A program made the position numbers and the translations under genes. A stretch of DNA of 64,000 nt, from NCBI GenBank assembly GCA_040388605.1, contig JAZKBN010000013.1, positions 1 to 64,000 of the forward strand, given 5' to 3'. This document shows, in pieces, positions 19,234 through 28,774 of the stretch (positions are counted from its first letter, which is position 1; every line of letters starts with the position of its first letter). Under the pieces are notes generated by a model. That model did no database searches and had not been told where the DNA came from. It saw only the letters and a list, made by a program, of their open reading frames with translations. This stretch comes from JAZKBN01 sp040388605. GTDB taxonomy: Bacteria; Bacteroidota; Bacteroidia; Cytophagales; Flexibacteraceae.

Positions 19234-21177
19234 TTGAACCGGCTATTCTCCTATTCACTGACCATTACTTTTCTTGCCCTGGCTGCCTTTTGCCAGCCGG
19301 CACTTGCTCAAAAACGGCCTGTAGGTAGGCCCGGACAGGTGCAGGTAGATTTTACAAAGGGTTATTTCCTGTTCCCCATAAGGCCCGGTAAGCAAAATTA
19401 CCTGAACGGAAACATGGGCGAGCTCCGCAGCAACCACTTCCACGGCGGGCTAGATATTCGTACCGAATACCGCACCGATTTGCCCGTGTACGCCGCTGCC
19501 GAAGGCTATATAGAAAAAGCCGAAATAGAGAGCAACGGCTACGGTAAGCTGCTCATTATGCGTCACCCGAACGGCTTGCGCACCGTATATGCCCACCTGA
19601 ATTCCTTTGAGCCCAAGCTGGCCAATTGGGTGCGCGAGCAGCAATACAGGCTTGAAAGCTTCGTCGTTTCAGTATCGCCGCCCAGGGAGCGGTTTTATTA
19701 TAAGAAGGGCGAGGTTATAGCCCTTTCGGGCAATACGGGAGCAAGCAAAGGCCCGCATCTTCACTTCGAAATACGCGATTCGCTTGATGGCATAGTTAAC
19801 CCCCTGCTCTTCGATTTCCCGGAAATTAAAGACACCCGTGCGCCTTACTTCGCCCGCGCCGCTTTTCGCCCCTTGGCCATTAACGGCAGGGTTGAAAACC
19901 AATTCGAGCGCAAAGAATTCGCGGTTCATAAAGTCGGGAGGAATTATGCGGTAACTGGTACCGTGAAAGTTTGGGGTACCCTGGGCCTTGAGCTTATGGC
20001 CCTCGACCGCATGAACGACGGCTCCCAACGGGCCGGCATTACCTGCATGGATATGCAGCTCGACGGTAAAGACATTTATTTTCACAGCCTTGCCCACCTC
20101 AGCGACCGCGAAGCGCGGCAAATTAACAACCACCTGGTGTACGATAATTATGTACGCACCGGCTCCCGTTTCCAAAAATGTTACGTAGACGACGGCAATG
20201 AGCTTAAGAACTATCGAAGCCTCGATAAGCTGGGTAAAATCACCATTTTTGATGATAAGAAGCATACCCTTACCGTTAACATCAGCGATGCCCACGGCAA
20301 CAGCAGCACTTTAACGGCTACCCTGCTGGGGAATCCGCCGGAAGATTTGCTGCCAAACCCGCAGGTGAACGGCCCGGTTAAATTCCTGCACAGGGCCGAG
20401 GAAAACACCTTGTTGGTAACCGTTCGCAACATGGGAGCACCGGATAAAACTTTAACCCTTTTTTCCGGAGGAAAGCCCTTTCAGCTGAGCCCGGCCTATC
20501 GTAAGGCCAATGAAACCATGTTCCTTTGGGATCTCCGTAAAGGTGTGGCCGACAGTGTGCGTGTTGCCAATTGCTGCGACCGCTACAGCTACAAACGCGT
20601 AATAACCACTGCTGAAGGCAGCGCCCTGAACAGCGGGAACATAGCGCTTGATTTTATTACCGGCAACCTTTTCGATACCCTGTATATGGAAATTAAGGAA
20701 GATGCAGAAGACCGGGCCATAAGCGTACACAACCCTTTAACGCCTTTGCAAAGCCCTATAGGCATCAGTATGAAGCCATTGCCCGGCCTTGTAAACCGCG
20801 ATAAAACAGCAGCCTACCTTGATCTTAACCGGGGTAAAATGCTCAAATACATAGGCGGAAAATGGGATAACGATGTTATTAAATTCCACAGCAAGGTATT
20901 AGGCCGCTTCACCCTGGCTACCGATAATATTCCGCCGACTATAAAAGTATTGGTAGCTAACCGGGCGCATTTCAAGGCAAAAATCTATGATAACCGCAGC
21001 GGCATAGCAAGCTGGCGCGCCACCCTGAACGGCAAATTCCTGCTCATGATGTATGAGCATAAGCAGAACATGATTTTCAGCGAAACTCTTATTCCTGATA
21101 CACCGCTCAGCGGTAAGCTTGAGCTCAGCGTAACAGATAACATGGGCAATGTGGCCATTTATACCAAGCAATTGTAA
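19234..21177 (+). CDS. Secreted M23-family metallopeptidase
   Basis: 647 residues beginning at a TTG codon. The signal peptide (ends PALAQ) supports this start, and a well-formed promoter lies 41 bp upstream. The LytM/M23 catalytic domain spans about residues 45-195, with zinc ligands His70 and Asp74 (HGGLD), and the HLH motif at 175-177 (GPHLHFEIRD). M23 enzymes cut peptidoglycan cross-bridges, so the protein likely acts in the periplasm on cell-wall remodelling. The remaining 450 residues have no domain I recognise but look beta-rich. A terminator follows. Confidence 0.85.
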   Translation: MNRLFSYSLTITFLALAAFCQPALAQKRPVGRPGQVQVDFTKGYFLFPIRPGKQNYLNGNMGELRSNHFHGGLDIRTEYRTDLPVYAAAEGYIEKAEIESNGYGKLLIMRHPNGLRTVYAHLNSFEPKLANWVREQQYRLESFVVSVSPPRERFYYKKGEVIALSGNTGASKGPHLHFEIRDSLDGIVNPLLFDFPEIKDTRAPYFARAAFRPLAINGRVENQFERKEFAVHKVGRNYAVTGTVKVWGTLGLELMALDRMNDGSQRAGITCMDMQLDGKDIYFHSLAHLSDREARQINNHLVYDNYVRTGSRFQKCYVDDGNELKNYRSLDKLGKITIFDDKKHTLTVNISDAHGNSSTLTATLLGNPPEDLLPNPQVNGPVKFLHRAEENTLLVTVRNMGAPDKTLTLFSGGKPFQLSPAYRKANETMFLWDLRKGVADSVRVANCCDRYSYKRVITTAEGSALNSGNIALDFITGNLFDTLYMEIKEDAEDRAISVHNPLTPLQSPIGISMKPLPGLVNRDKTAAYLDLNRGKMLKYIGGKWDNDVIKFHSKVLGRFTLATDNIPPTIKVLVANRAHFKAKIYDNRSGIASWRATLNGKFLLMMYEHKQNMIFSETLIPDTPLSGKLELSVTDNMGNVAIYTKQL

Positions 21178-21187
21178 TTGAACTTCC

Positions 21188-21213
21188 CGGGGCCATAGGG
21201 CCCCGTTTTATTT
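21188..21213 (+). terminator. Rho-independent terminator after the M23 gene
   Basis: A 7-bp GC stem (CGGGGCC/GGCCCCG, 21188-21194 with 21199-21205), 4-nt loop, followed by TTTTATTT. It lies 11 bp past the stop codon. Confidence 0.75.
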
Positions 21214-21403
21214 CGGGCCTGTGCGCTATTGTGTTTTTACAGGGGCTGTTCGGTTATTGCCTTTTCTTTTTTTGGCGGAATAAACTGCCGCCTGTTTTGT
21301 AAGTCTATGAATTGCAGGTCGGGAGGCTATGGTTTATTCGCTTTATATCTGCCTGCGAAAACCGAGTTTTATAGATTGGTAGAATGAATTAACAGCATCA
21401 ATT

Positions 21404-22177
21404 ATGCAGCCCGACACACTGAAGTATTACATGTTGGTTTTTATAATCCTGGGCTCGGTTTACACGGTTACAGGCCTTATAAGCAACCGGGCGCGCGGTG
21501 AGCTTGGCAAAAGGGCCAGGCGAAGGCGCATGACCGGCTATGTATTAATTACCATAGGCCTGGTAATAGCCATGCTCTATAGCCATGAGCTTTTTGATCA
21601 GCATGCGGAACCGGTAAAAGAACAGGCCGGCGTTACATTTTGCAGCCTGAATTCGCAGAACAGGAAGAACGGGGCTTTCACAGGTAAAACAACAAATATG
21701 CCTCGCGGTAATGCTTACAGGTATAAAGCAAAACCCCGTAAAGACTCTCTTTTTGCCGGGGTCGAGAAGTTTCGGGCAAAGTTTAATGCCTATTGCCGCG
21801 CCAAAAAGCTGGTATATTACATGGCCAAGCTTGAACCCATGGAAGATAATGCCAACAATTACGAATACAATATGCGAGGCGCCTTAATCTGGTTAGAAAC
21901 CAACGGGAACAATGCTGTTACCCTAATATCGTTGCAGGCCGGCCCCGGCGACGAAACAGCCTACGAAACAGCCATGGCTATTCTGCCCGCCATTGTTAAA
22001 AGCATTGATCCTGAAATCAGTAATATGAGTCTGAAACAGGTATTGGGCTTTTTCAAAGACAACCCCGTAAGCAGCAACAGCCGATTCAATGATTACAGCC
22101 TGCACGGTATTAAATACCTCTCAGAAAAAAACATGCAGTACGACGCCTTTATGTTTTCAGGCTCGCTTGAAAAGTAG
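21404..22177 (+). CDS. Membrane protein of unknown function
   Basis: 257 residues. Two hydrophobic segments lie near the N-terminus (YYMLVFIILGSVYTVTGLI, and YVLITIGLVIAMLY at about 46-60), separated by a very basic loop (RARGELGKRARRRR). A soluble C-terminal part of about 190 residues follows with no motif I recognise. Its basic loop suggests both ends face the periplasm, though this is only the positive-inside rule. Converges with the XRE gene, 25 bp away. Confidence 0.6.
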   Translation: MQPDTLKYYMLVFIILGSVYTVTGLISNRARGELGKRARRRRMTGYVLITIGLVIAMLYSHELFDQHAEPVKEQAGVTFCSLNSQNRKNGAFTGKTTNMPRGNAYRYKAKPRKDSLFAGVEKFRAKFNAYCRAKKLVYYMAKLEPMEDNANNYEYNMRGALIWLETNGNNAVTLISLQAGPGDETAYETAMAILPAIVKSIDPEISNMSLKQVLGFFKDNPVSSNSRFNDYSLHGIKYLSEKNMQYDAFMFSGSLEK

Positions 22178-22202
22178 GATTGATGATTAATTGCAAACCG
22201 GC

Positions 22203-22736
22203 TCATGCGGCAGCTTCAGAATCGCTGCGGGTAATGTGGGTAATGTCGGTTTCAGGCTGGGTATTTTCTTTTGGGGTATTGGCAGCGGGTTCCGCATCTT
22301 CAAAACCGTGAAAACCATCGGTGTGGAACATGGTTGAAATATCAAGGCCTTCGGCTTTTATTCTTTCCATTTCGGCTTTAAATTCCTCTTCCGCTTTATA
22401 AGCGTTTAGTTCAATGCCCAATGCATCCTGCAGCTTATGCTTTTGCATAAGCGTAAAATTGTAAGAGCCGCGCACATACTTATTTACAGCCTGCCTGCTG
22501 ACCCCCATTTTTTTAGCTAAATCGGCTTGGCTCCAACCTCTTTCATCTAAGGCTTCAAGTACCAGGCCGGCTATTATATGCGATTCATTCAGCCAGTTCC
22601 TGTTTTTTTGTCGCCATAAAGCATCTTTAAGCCAGCCTTTAGATTTAGAGTAATCAATATCCGGCTCAGGCGGCTTCACGAGCAACTTTAATTCTTCGGC
22701 TATTTGTCTTAATTCTTCTTCCTTAGTGAGTTCCAC
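22203..22736 (-). CDS. XRE-family HTH protein, probable antitoxin
   Basis: 177 residues. A Cro/C1-type helix-turn-helix lies near residues 69-113 (WSQADLAKKMGVSRQAVNKY, then LQDALGIEL). It is preceded by a charged N-terminal extension with KGWLKDALWRQKNRNWLNES. It starts 4 bp after the stop of the upstream gene, giving the toxin-first order of HigBA-type modules. If so, the antitoxin would bind both the toxin and the operon promoter. It could instead be an ordinary regulator. Confidence 0.65.
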   Translation of the reverse strand: MELTKEEELRQIAEELKLLVKPPEPDIDYSKSKGWLKDALWRQKNRNWLNESHIIAGLVLEALDERGWSQADLAKKMGVSRQAVNKYVRGSYNFTLMQKHKLQDALGIELNAYKAEEEFKAEMERIKAEGLDISTMFHTDGFHGFEDAEPAANTPKENTQPETDITHITRSDSEAAA

Positions 22737-22740
22737 TTTT

Positions 22741-23322
22741 TTAAATGTTTATGACCTGATTTATAAAACCCGAAGGGCTAATCTCGCTCTGTCGCAAAGC
22801 TCTGTCCACCAACTTGATTTTTTTATATTCCAAATCAAGCGCCGGGTCTTCCTGAATTGATTTTGTTAATTTAATACCGCCTCCGGTGATAATAAACAAT
22901 TCAGGAGTTAAGCTTAATGCATAAATTCTAAGCAGGTTTTTACCGCTTCTTACTGCAATGCTTTTCAGCTTTCTATGAAGCGATGGCGTTCTGTGCAACT
23001 CTTCGAAGCGTCTGCCTATTTCAGCAGGGTAGCCTGAGTACCAGTTATCAGGCCCGGGAATTAGTAATGATTCCAACTCCTTAGCTTCACAGAGCAATTG
23101 TATTACTGCCGGACGAATTTTGAGCCTGAAGACAGTGGCAAGTGTAAGGCGATTGGTATTTTTAGAACATACCCGGTTCAAATACACTTCGTCATGCCAC
23201 TCATAAAACAACTCAGTAAGAGCGTCTTGCTCATGTCCCGGATATTTACATGCATACAACCCGGCATTTTCCTGCCCGGTAGGTTCTGCAAATATAGGTA
23301 TTATGCTTATTCCTGTCAACAT
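22741..23322 (-). CDS. Putative toxin of a HigBA/RelE-like pair
   Basis: 193 residues, mainly alpha/beta. The segment LRIYALSLTPELFIITGGGIKL followed by a charged helix resembles the conserved end of RelE/HigB-like and related XRE-linked proteins (a beta strand pair, then a Gly-rich turn and Lys). I cannot assign the family with certainty or point to catalytic residues. It is longer than a typical RelE fold, with an N-terminal half of unknown kind. Located 30 bp downstream of the inositol monophosphatase gene on the same strand and 4 bp before the XRE gene, so it may also be read from the upstream gene. Confidence 0.5.
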   Translation of the reverse strand: MLTGISIIPIFAEPTGQENAGLYACKYPGHEQDALTELFYEWHDEVYLNRVCSKNTNRLTLATVFRLKIRPAVIQLLCEAKELESLLIPGPDNWYSGYPAEIGRRFEELHRTPSLHRKLKSIAVRSGKNLLRIYALSLTPELFIITGGGIKLTKSIQEDPALDLEYKKIKLVDRALRQSEISPSGFINQVINI

Positions 23323-23352
23323 ATAGGTTTACAATGCAATTTTATAAACCTG

Positions 23353-24183
23353 TTACACCTGCTCTTCGGGGTACCAATGGCCTGCAACAACCTGCCTGAG
23401 GTCTTCTTTAACGGCGCCTCCGCAAACAATTTCCCGGGCAAAAAGGCAATCATCGTCATTTTTAAAAGTGCTGCATGAGCCGCCGGCTTCACGCACTATT
23501 ACCATGCCTGCGGCTATATCCCAGGGCTGAATGCGTTTTTCGAAATAGGCATCAAGGCGTCCGCATGCCACCCAGGCCATATCAAGCGCCGCTGAGCCAA
23601 AACGGCGCAGGCCGTGGCAGCGGGTCATGAGATATGCGAGAATGCGGGTATAAATGGCGGCATGGCCTTCGGTGTTATAAGGGAAACCGGTGGCAGGCAG
23701 GCTTGAACTGAAATCGGTATTGGGCGATACGTGTATGGGCTTGCCGTTTAAAAAGGCTCCGCCGCCTGTGCAGCCGTAAAACTCCTCGTTGCGCATTACA
23801 TCTATAATAACGCCCAAAACAGGGGTATTGCCCATGGCAAGTGCCACGCTCACACAAAAATGCGGAATGCCGTGCACGAAATTGGTGGTGCCGTCAAGGG
23901 GATCTATTATCCAGTGCAGGGCATCGGGTATGCGGGCGGCAGCATTGTAATCGCCTTCGGTGCCTTCTTCGGTTATAAAGCCGGCTTGGGGGAGTATTTT
24001 GCGCAGGGCTGCAACCAAAAGCTTTTCGGCCTCACGATCAACATAGCTTACCATATCGTTCATACCCTTGTATTCCACCTTTTCGCGGGTAAAGCTTAGG
24101 GTTTCGTTATGTATAAAAGCGGCTGCGGGCCGGCAGGCAGAAAGGGTTTGTAAAAGCAGTTCGGGCAGGTTGAGGCTGTTCAT
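23353..24183 (-). CDS. suhB: Inositol-1-monophosphatase family protein
   Basis: 276 residues, the usual length. Lithium-sensitive phosphatase family motifs are complete: EEG metal ligands (FITEEGTEG), DPLDGTTNFVHG around residue 93, and WDIAAGMVIVREAGG near the C-terminus. It would hydrolyse myo-inositol phosphates or related sugar phosphates, using magnesium, in the cytosol. The symbol is by family resemblance; members also act on other phosphates. Confidence 0.85.
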   Translation of the reverse strand: MNSLNLPELLLQTLSACRPAAAFIHNETLSFTREKVEYKGMNDMVSYVDREAEKLLVAALRKILPQAGFITEEGTEGDYNAAARIPDALHWIIDPLDGTTNFVHGIPHFCVSVALAMGNTPVLGVIIDVMRNEEFYGCTGGGAFLNGKPIHVSPNTDFSSSLPATGFPYNTEGHAAIYTRILAYLMTRCHGLRRFGSAALDMAWVACGRLDAYFEKRIQPWDIAAGMVIVREAGGSCSTFKNDDDCLFAREIVCGGAVKEDLRQVVAGHWYPEEQV

Positions 24184-24513
24184 GGACGCATTAATTTAAG
24201 GGTGGCAGTACCCGTTATAAATTTTCAGGCGCATTTCAATTGCCCGAAACCGCAAATAAGGTTATTAAGCGGCAAAGCGCAAGAACAGGTAATTATATAT
24301 GGTGATTTATATAAGGTTTTTCCCGGGTATGGCTATACAACGCTGCGCCAAATTACACACTGCCGGTGGCAGTTTATGAATTTTAAATCATGATGCGCTT
24401 CTTTTGGCAGGTCTTTTGGGGAGGGGTATATAAGGTTTTGCATACATTTACGTTTATTACCTGTTATCTTTCAGCTTATATTAAGCCTTCCTGCCTGTCC
24501 CGTAGTTTTACCC
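24184..24513. other. Divergent intergenic region (suhB / Omp85 gene)
   Basis: 330 bp. A near-consensus TATCTTTC (around 24466) lies upstream of the Omp85 gene, but the nearest TTG is 24 bp before it. I see no gene or structured RNA here. Confidence 0.4.
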
Positions 24514-26091
24514 TTGTTTCTTTCCCGGATTTACTTTTTGCAGCTTACCGCTTTCCGGCATAGGATTGGGCGCTTAGTATTCCCGCTCATTGGCTTTTTT
24601 CTCACTTATTCGTGTTTGTGGGTACCGGCATTTGCACTGAAGGTCAACACAAACTATAAGTCAGCTGCCTGCATCGGCATAAGCGACAATGCTTTTCAAA
24701 AAGAAAACCCCGCCGATTCTTCCACAGGCTCTTTCAGGATTGGTAAGGTATATTTGGAAGGGCAAAAGCGCACACGCGAAAGGGTAATTATCAGGGAGCT
24801 TGAGCTGGGCGCGAACCAATTGGTACGCTGTAAAGATTCGGCAGCGTTTTTTGCACGGGAGGCGAATAAAGTATTCAATACCAGGCTTTTCGTATTTGTA
24901 ACCGTACACACAGTAAACTACGTTCCCGGCCTCGACACCGCAACCCCCGGCACTGCCGATGTGGTGGTGAACATGAAAGAGCGCTGGTACACTTTCCCTT
25001 ACCCCATTCTTGAGCTGGCAGATCGCAGCTTTAATGAATGGTGGTATAACCGTAACCACGATTTTTCGCGCATTAACTTCGGGGGCTTTGTTACCCAGAA
25101 TAACTTAACCGGCAATAAAGACCCTTTAATAGTAAAAGTGCAGGGCGGCTTTACGCAGAAACTGGAGCTTACCTATTCTTTCCCGTATATAAACAAGCGG
25201 CTTAACGAGGGCCTGCGCACCGGTGTTACCTATGCCACTACACGCAACCTTGCCTTCGGTACCGGGCTTGATGCCGTTCAGGGGCCCGATAAGCAAAGTT
25301 TCCTGAAGGCCGAAAACCTATTGCGGAAAAGGCTTATTGCATTCCTTGGCTATACCCTGCGCCGGGGCTATTACCGCACCCATACCATTGATTTGCTTTT
25401 TAACCGAACCACCGTAAGCGATACCATTGCCGAACGAAACCCTAATTATTTCCTCAACGGTAAAACATCGCAAACCTATTCACAGCTTGAATACAATTAC
25501 CGCCTCGACCGCCGGAACATACGCTATTACCCCCTGAGCGGTTATATGTTCGATATTGAGGCCGAGCAATTAGGCCTGCTTCCTTCAGATGATGTGCACA
25601 TCAGCAGCGCCCGTATTGGCTATTCGCATTTTGAGCCCCTGGGCCATAACTTTTTCTATGCAGGCAGGGCCGAAGCCGGGTTCAGCACACCGCGCAGGCA
25701 GCCTTATTCGGTTACAAGGGGCCTTGGCTATGGCGGCCGCTATGTACGCGGCTACGATGCCTATATTATAGACGGACCAACCACCCTGCTGTTAAAAAAC
25801 ACTTTGCGTAAACGCGTTTTCAGCAAGGTGCTTACCATACCGCACATGCCAATACACCAGTTCGCTAAAATGCCGCTCGATATTTACTTCAAGGTATTTA
25901 TTGACCAGGGCTACGTGAACAGCCCCTTTGCCAACTCTGAAAACAGGTTGCCCAATAAGTGGCTTATCGGGGGCGGTTTAGGGGTAGATATTGTTACTTT
26001 TTACGATGCCGTTATTCGGTTTGAGTACAGCGCCAACAGGCAGGACCCCAGGCAGCCCCAGCTTTTCTTTTACCTGACCACCGACATATAG
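24514..26091 (+). CDS. Omp85-family outer-membrane protein (BamA/TamA-like, one POTRA)
   Basis: 525 residues starting at a TTG codon; the exact start is uncertain, but a hydrophobic signal stretch (FPLIGFFLTYSCLWVPAFA) lies near the N-terminus. One POTRA-like domain follows (GKVYLEGQKRTRERVIIREL, about residues 70-160), then a C-terminal barrel of about 350 residues with the conserved GLGYGGRYVRGYD, the Omp85 loop region. It is shorter than BamA (about 800 residues, five POTRA), so it is a single-POTRA member, perhaps a transporter for one partner. The C-terminal residue is Ile, not the usual Phe. Substrate unknown. Confidence 0.75.
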   Translation: MFLSRIYFLQLTAFRHRIGRLVFPLIGFFLTYSCLWVPAFALKVNTNYKSAACIGISDNAFQKENPADSSTGSFRIGKVYLEGQKRTRERVIIRELELGANQLVRCKDSAAFFAREANKVFNTRLFVFVTVHTVNYVPGLDTATPGTADVVVNMKERWYTFPYPILELADRSFNEWWYNRNHDFSRINFGGFVTQNNLTGNKDPLIVKVQGGFTQKLELTYSFPYINKRLNEGLRTGVTYATTRNLAFGTGLDAVQGPDKQSFLKAENLLRKRLIAFLGYTLRRGYYRTHTIDLLFNRTTVSDTIAERNPNYFLNGKTSQTYSQLEYNYRLDRRNIRYYPLSGYMFDIEAEQLGLLPSDDVHISSARIGYSHFEPLGHNFFYAGRAEAGFSTPRRQPYSVTRGLGYGGRYVRGYDAYIIDGPTTLLLKNTLRKRVFSKVLTIPHMPIHQFAKMPLDIYFKVFIDQGYVNSPFANSENRLPNKWLIGGGLGVDIVTFYDAVIRFEYSANRQDPRQPQLFFYLTTDI

Positions 26092-26386
26092 GTTTAAGGC
26101 AAATGCCCTGAAAACATAAGAATAATTGGCAAATGATAACATTTGCATAATATATCTGATCTGTTTTATGGCTAAGGCCAAACAGCAAAATCCTGATTGC
26201 AATGCCGGTACGGCTGTTTTACCTCCTTTTTGATTCCCGTTTCGGGTTTTGTCTTCAAAATTGGGACGTTTGTCGAAAGCTAAACCTGATTGGAAGAATA
26301 AAAAACAGTGCAGAAGATATGTTACTTACCTTTCGAATGTGAAATAAACGTTTTTTTTCGTTTCTTTCCATAGCTGGTTGAAATGT
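26092..26386. other. Stretch between Omp85 stop and distal terminator
   Basis: About 295 bp with no gene. It holds short hairpins (cccgtttcggg near 26237, and aaacg-T8-cgttt near 26346). It is either a long 3' untranslated region of the Omp85 mRNA or a small RNA ending at the terminator at 26387. No TTG/TAnnTTTG promoter was found within it. Confidence 0.35.
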
Positions 26387-26425
26387 CTTGGGATTGAGGC
26401 CTTGCCTTAATCCCAAGTTTTTTTT
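26387..26425 (+). terminator. Strong rho-independent terminator, 295 bp downstream of a stop
   Basis: A 14-bp stem (26387-26400 with 26404-26417, one G-T wobble), a 3-nt loop (CTT) and eight Ts at 26418-26425. It is by far the strongest terminator here yet lies far from the Omp85 stop codon. Confidence 0.85.
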
Positions 26426-26614
26426 AGGGGGGTTGGGGTTATAAGCCCGGCAGTTAATTTTTCCGGGGTTGTTCATACAGGAATTATATGCCACGAGTTC
26501 TGAATTTTGTACCGCATAATTACTACCCTGTTCCCTTTGATTTAGATTAATAAAATTCGGTAATTTATGCTGCTTTTATTATTCTGCACAAAACCCGGGT
26601 ATTGAGCCCATGCA

Positions 26615-27757
26615 ATGAAAGATTTTTACAAAACCCTGAATATAGACAGGGATGCATCTGCCAATGAAATTGAATCGGCATATGCATGCCTGAAAGATAG
26701 GCTGCAAACCAATTCCGGGAAAGATTTATATACCGGGTTCGGAGAGGCTGATGAATTACACGAAGCATACGCAGTGCTAAGCAATGAATCGGCAAGGGCT
26801 AATTATGATAAGCTGAGAGCAATTAATGCCCGATTTGTTGATGACGAGCAGGAAGGTACCGGTATTAGCAATGCACACAACACCCTTCCCAAAATAATTG
26901 AATTTAAAGCAGAACCTGCCATTGCTTACCCCGACCAGTATATTACCCTTACCTGGAAAACACGCGATGCCGACAGTGTGACAATCAGCGGCCTTGGCCC
27001 CGTTGCCGGTTCAGGCACCGCAAAACTTAATTTACGCGGCCTGCTTACAGGTGAGTTCAGCGCCCTTGAGCTGAAGGCCCGTGATGCTGAAACCGGTAAG
27101 CTCTTTACAGACGAAACAATTATATCCAATCTAATTTACAATGAAATAAACATCAAGCTCAAGCATATTGATTACACCTATAAAAAAGCTAAAAACAAAT
27201 CGCAGCTATCAGTAAGCAATTACCTGTTTGATAAAAGTGTTTATGCCGAATTTATTACCCGCGGCCTGGCATTTATAATTGATTTAGTTATTTCAATCCT
27301 GTTTTATTTCAGCCTTGCTTTCTTGCTGAACACCCTATTTGCTGAAAGCTTCACGAGCGCCGGCAGCGTGGTATTGGTGTATATACCATTGGTTTTTGCA
27401 TACCGCATATATACTGAGTATTGCTTTAATGCAACGGCCGGTAAACTGATAATGGGATCTGTAGTCACAGAGGCAGGCAGCCTTTCTATGAAACCGACTT
27501 TTAAGCAAATTTTGTTCAGAAACCTGGTATTCATAATTGGTTACCTGTTCATAGGATTACAAATATTGCTGTCTGACAAAGTAATTATTGTACTATTTTT
27601 TCACTTGGGTATTTACGGGTTCCTTTTTGTCGAAATTATATTCTTTATCAAAAACACAAATGGTCGCACCCTGCATGATTTAGCAGGCGGAACAGCTGTA
27701 ATAAATAAATACTACCTGCATAAAAATTATAAGGAATGGCTGAAAACGAATCGCTGA
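26615..27757 (+). CDS. J-like domain + Ig-like + RDD membrane protein (J domain lacking HPD)
   Basis: 380 residues. N-terminal J-domain fold at 1-70 (MKDFYKTLNIDRDASANEIE), but the HPD triad needed to stimulate Hsp70 is replaced by QTN at residues 31-33 when aligned without gaps to the paralogue at 28775. An Ig-like domain follows at about 95-185 (TLTWKTRDADSVTISGLGPV), then an RDD membrane domain with four or so helices (ITRGLAFIIDLVISI at about 210, and GRTLHDLAGG at about 345). The next gene overlaps it by 22 bp. RDD proteins are polytopic and often transport ions or small solutes; the role here is unknown. Confidence 0.75.
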   Translation: MKDFYKTLNIDRDASANEIESAYACLKDRLQTNSGKDLYTGFGEADELHEAYAVLSNESARANYDKLRAINARFVDDEQEGTGISNAHNTLPKIIEFKAEPAIAYPDQYITLTWKTRDADSVTISGLGPVAGSGTAKLNLRGLLTGEFSALELKARDAETGKLFTDETIISNLIYNEINIKLKHIDYTYKKAKNKSQLSVSNYLFDKSVYAEFITRGLAFIIDLVISILFYFSLAFLLNTLFAESFTSAGSVVLVYIPLVFAYRIYTEYCFNATAGKLIMGSVVTEAGSLSMKPTFKQILFRNLVFIIGYLFIGLQILLSDKVIIVLFFHLGIYGFLFVEIIFFIKNTNGRTLHDLAGGTAVINKYYLHKNYKEWLKTNR

Positions 27758-28704
27758 AGAACGAAGCCAAGGGTACATTACCCCTGCTTGCTGATAACTT
27801 AATTCACACACCCGAAACCATAATTTTCAGCGCCGAAGAAACAGCCCTATATCCATACGGCAGCATTACGCTGCATTGGGACGCAGGCAATGCCGTCGAC
27901 GTTCAGATAAACGGGTATGGACCTGTACAGGCTAAAGGCAGTTTAACCTTGCCTGTAAAGCCTTTCATGAAGGGCATGTATTCAAACATTACCATCAGGG
28001 GCAGGGCCGGAGAATCGGGCAGGGAAATTAAGACGGTATTAACCTTTAAAAACCTTATTTACTCTGAAATAAGCGTAAAGCTGAAACATAAAGACACCTA
28101 TGAATACAGGGCCGGCTCACCCATGCCCGAAAACAACCGCGAATACGCTTTTGACCCCAGGGTTTATGCCGGCTTTTGGCGCAGGGGTTTGGCTTATTGC
28201 ATAGATTTGGTTATTTGGTTTTTAACGGGCTTAACTGTTGCCATTGTCTATACCCGGGCTATGCGAAATTATGGTTCTGAATTAGTACTCATAGGCTTTG
28301 TGTTGGGTATTGCTTTCTGTGTACTGTACAAAATATTGTTTGAGCACCTTTTCGGTGCAAGCATCGGTAAATTGGTAACAGGTATCAGGGTAGCAGACAG
28401 TGATACCCTTTATCCTAAATTAACTTTCAGGCAGGCCTTTCTGAGAAATTTTCCAATCATTATTATATTCGGCCTTTTCGGGTATATAATGAATATTATA
28501 ATTCAAAGTGAAGGTCAGGCTGCACGCACACCGCTAATGTCCACTGTCAGCTGTCTAATTGAGCTATGGTTCCTGGTCGATATTATCTTCTTTGCAAAAA
28601 ACCGCGACAGTCGCTCATTGCATGATTTATTGGGCAAAACAGCTGTTATTAACAGGTACTATGCACACAACCCTGCCATAGATTACCTGGAAGAAATAAG
28701 GTAA
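27736..28704 (+). CDS. Ig-like + RDD membrane protein (J domain absent)
   Basis: 322 residues. Starts inside the preceding gene (22-bp overlap), implying translational coupling. The Ig-like domain is at about 25-110 (SITLHWDAGNAVDVQINGYGP) and the RDD domain from about 145, with the signature Arg and Asp in RRGLAYCIDLVIWF and the exit motif SRSLHDLLGKTAVI near residue 290. No J domain remains. The same three-part plan as its two neighbours argues for descent from a common ancestor, with part loss. Confidence 0.75.
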   Translation: MAENESLKNEAKGTLPLLADNLIHTPETIIFSAEETALYPYGSITLHWDAGNAVDVQINGYGPVQAKGSLTLPVKPFMKGMYSNITIRGRAGESGREIKTVLTFKNLIYSEISVKLKHKDTYEYRAGSPMPENNREYAFDPRVYAGFWRRGLAYCIDLVIWFLTGLTVAIVYTRAMRNYGSELVLIGFVLGIAFCVLYKILFEHLFGASIGKLVTGIRVADSDTLYPKLTFRQAFLRNFPIIIIFGLFGYIMNIIIQSEGQAARTPLMSTVSCLIELWFLVDIIFFAKNRDSRSLHDLLGKTAVINRYYAHNPAIDYLEEIR

Positions 28705-28774
28705 TTGCCGCCCTGAAATATCGGTTCAAAAGCAAGAGAAACAGATTGTCCAACCGGCATCAGCCGAAAAAAAA

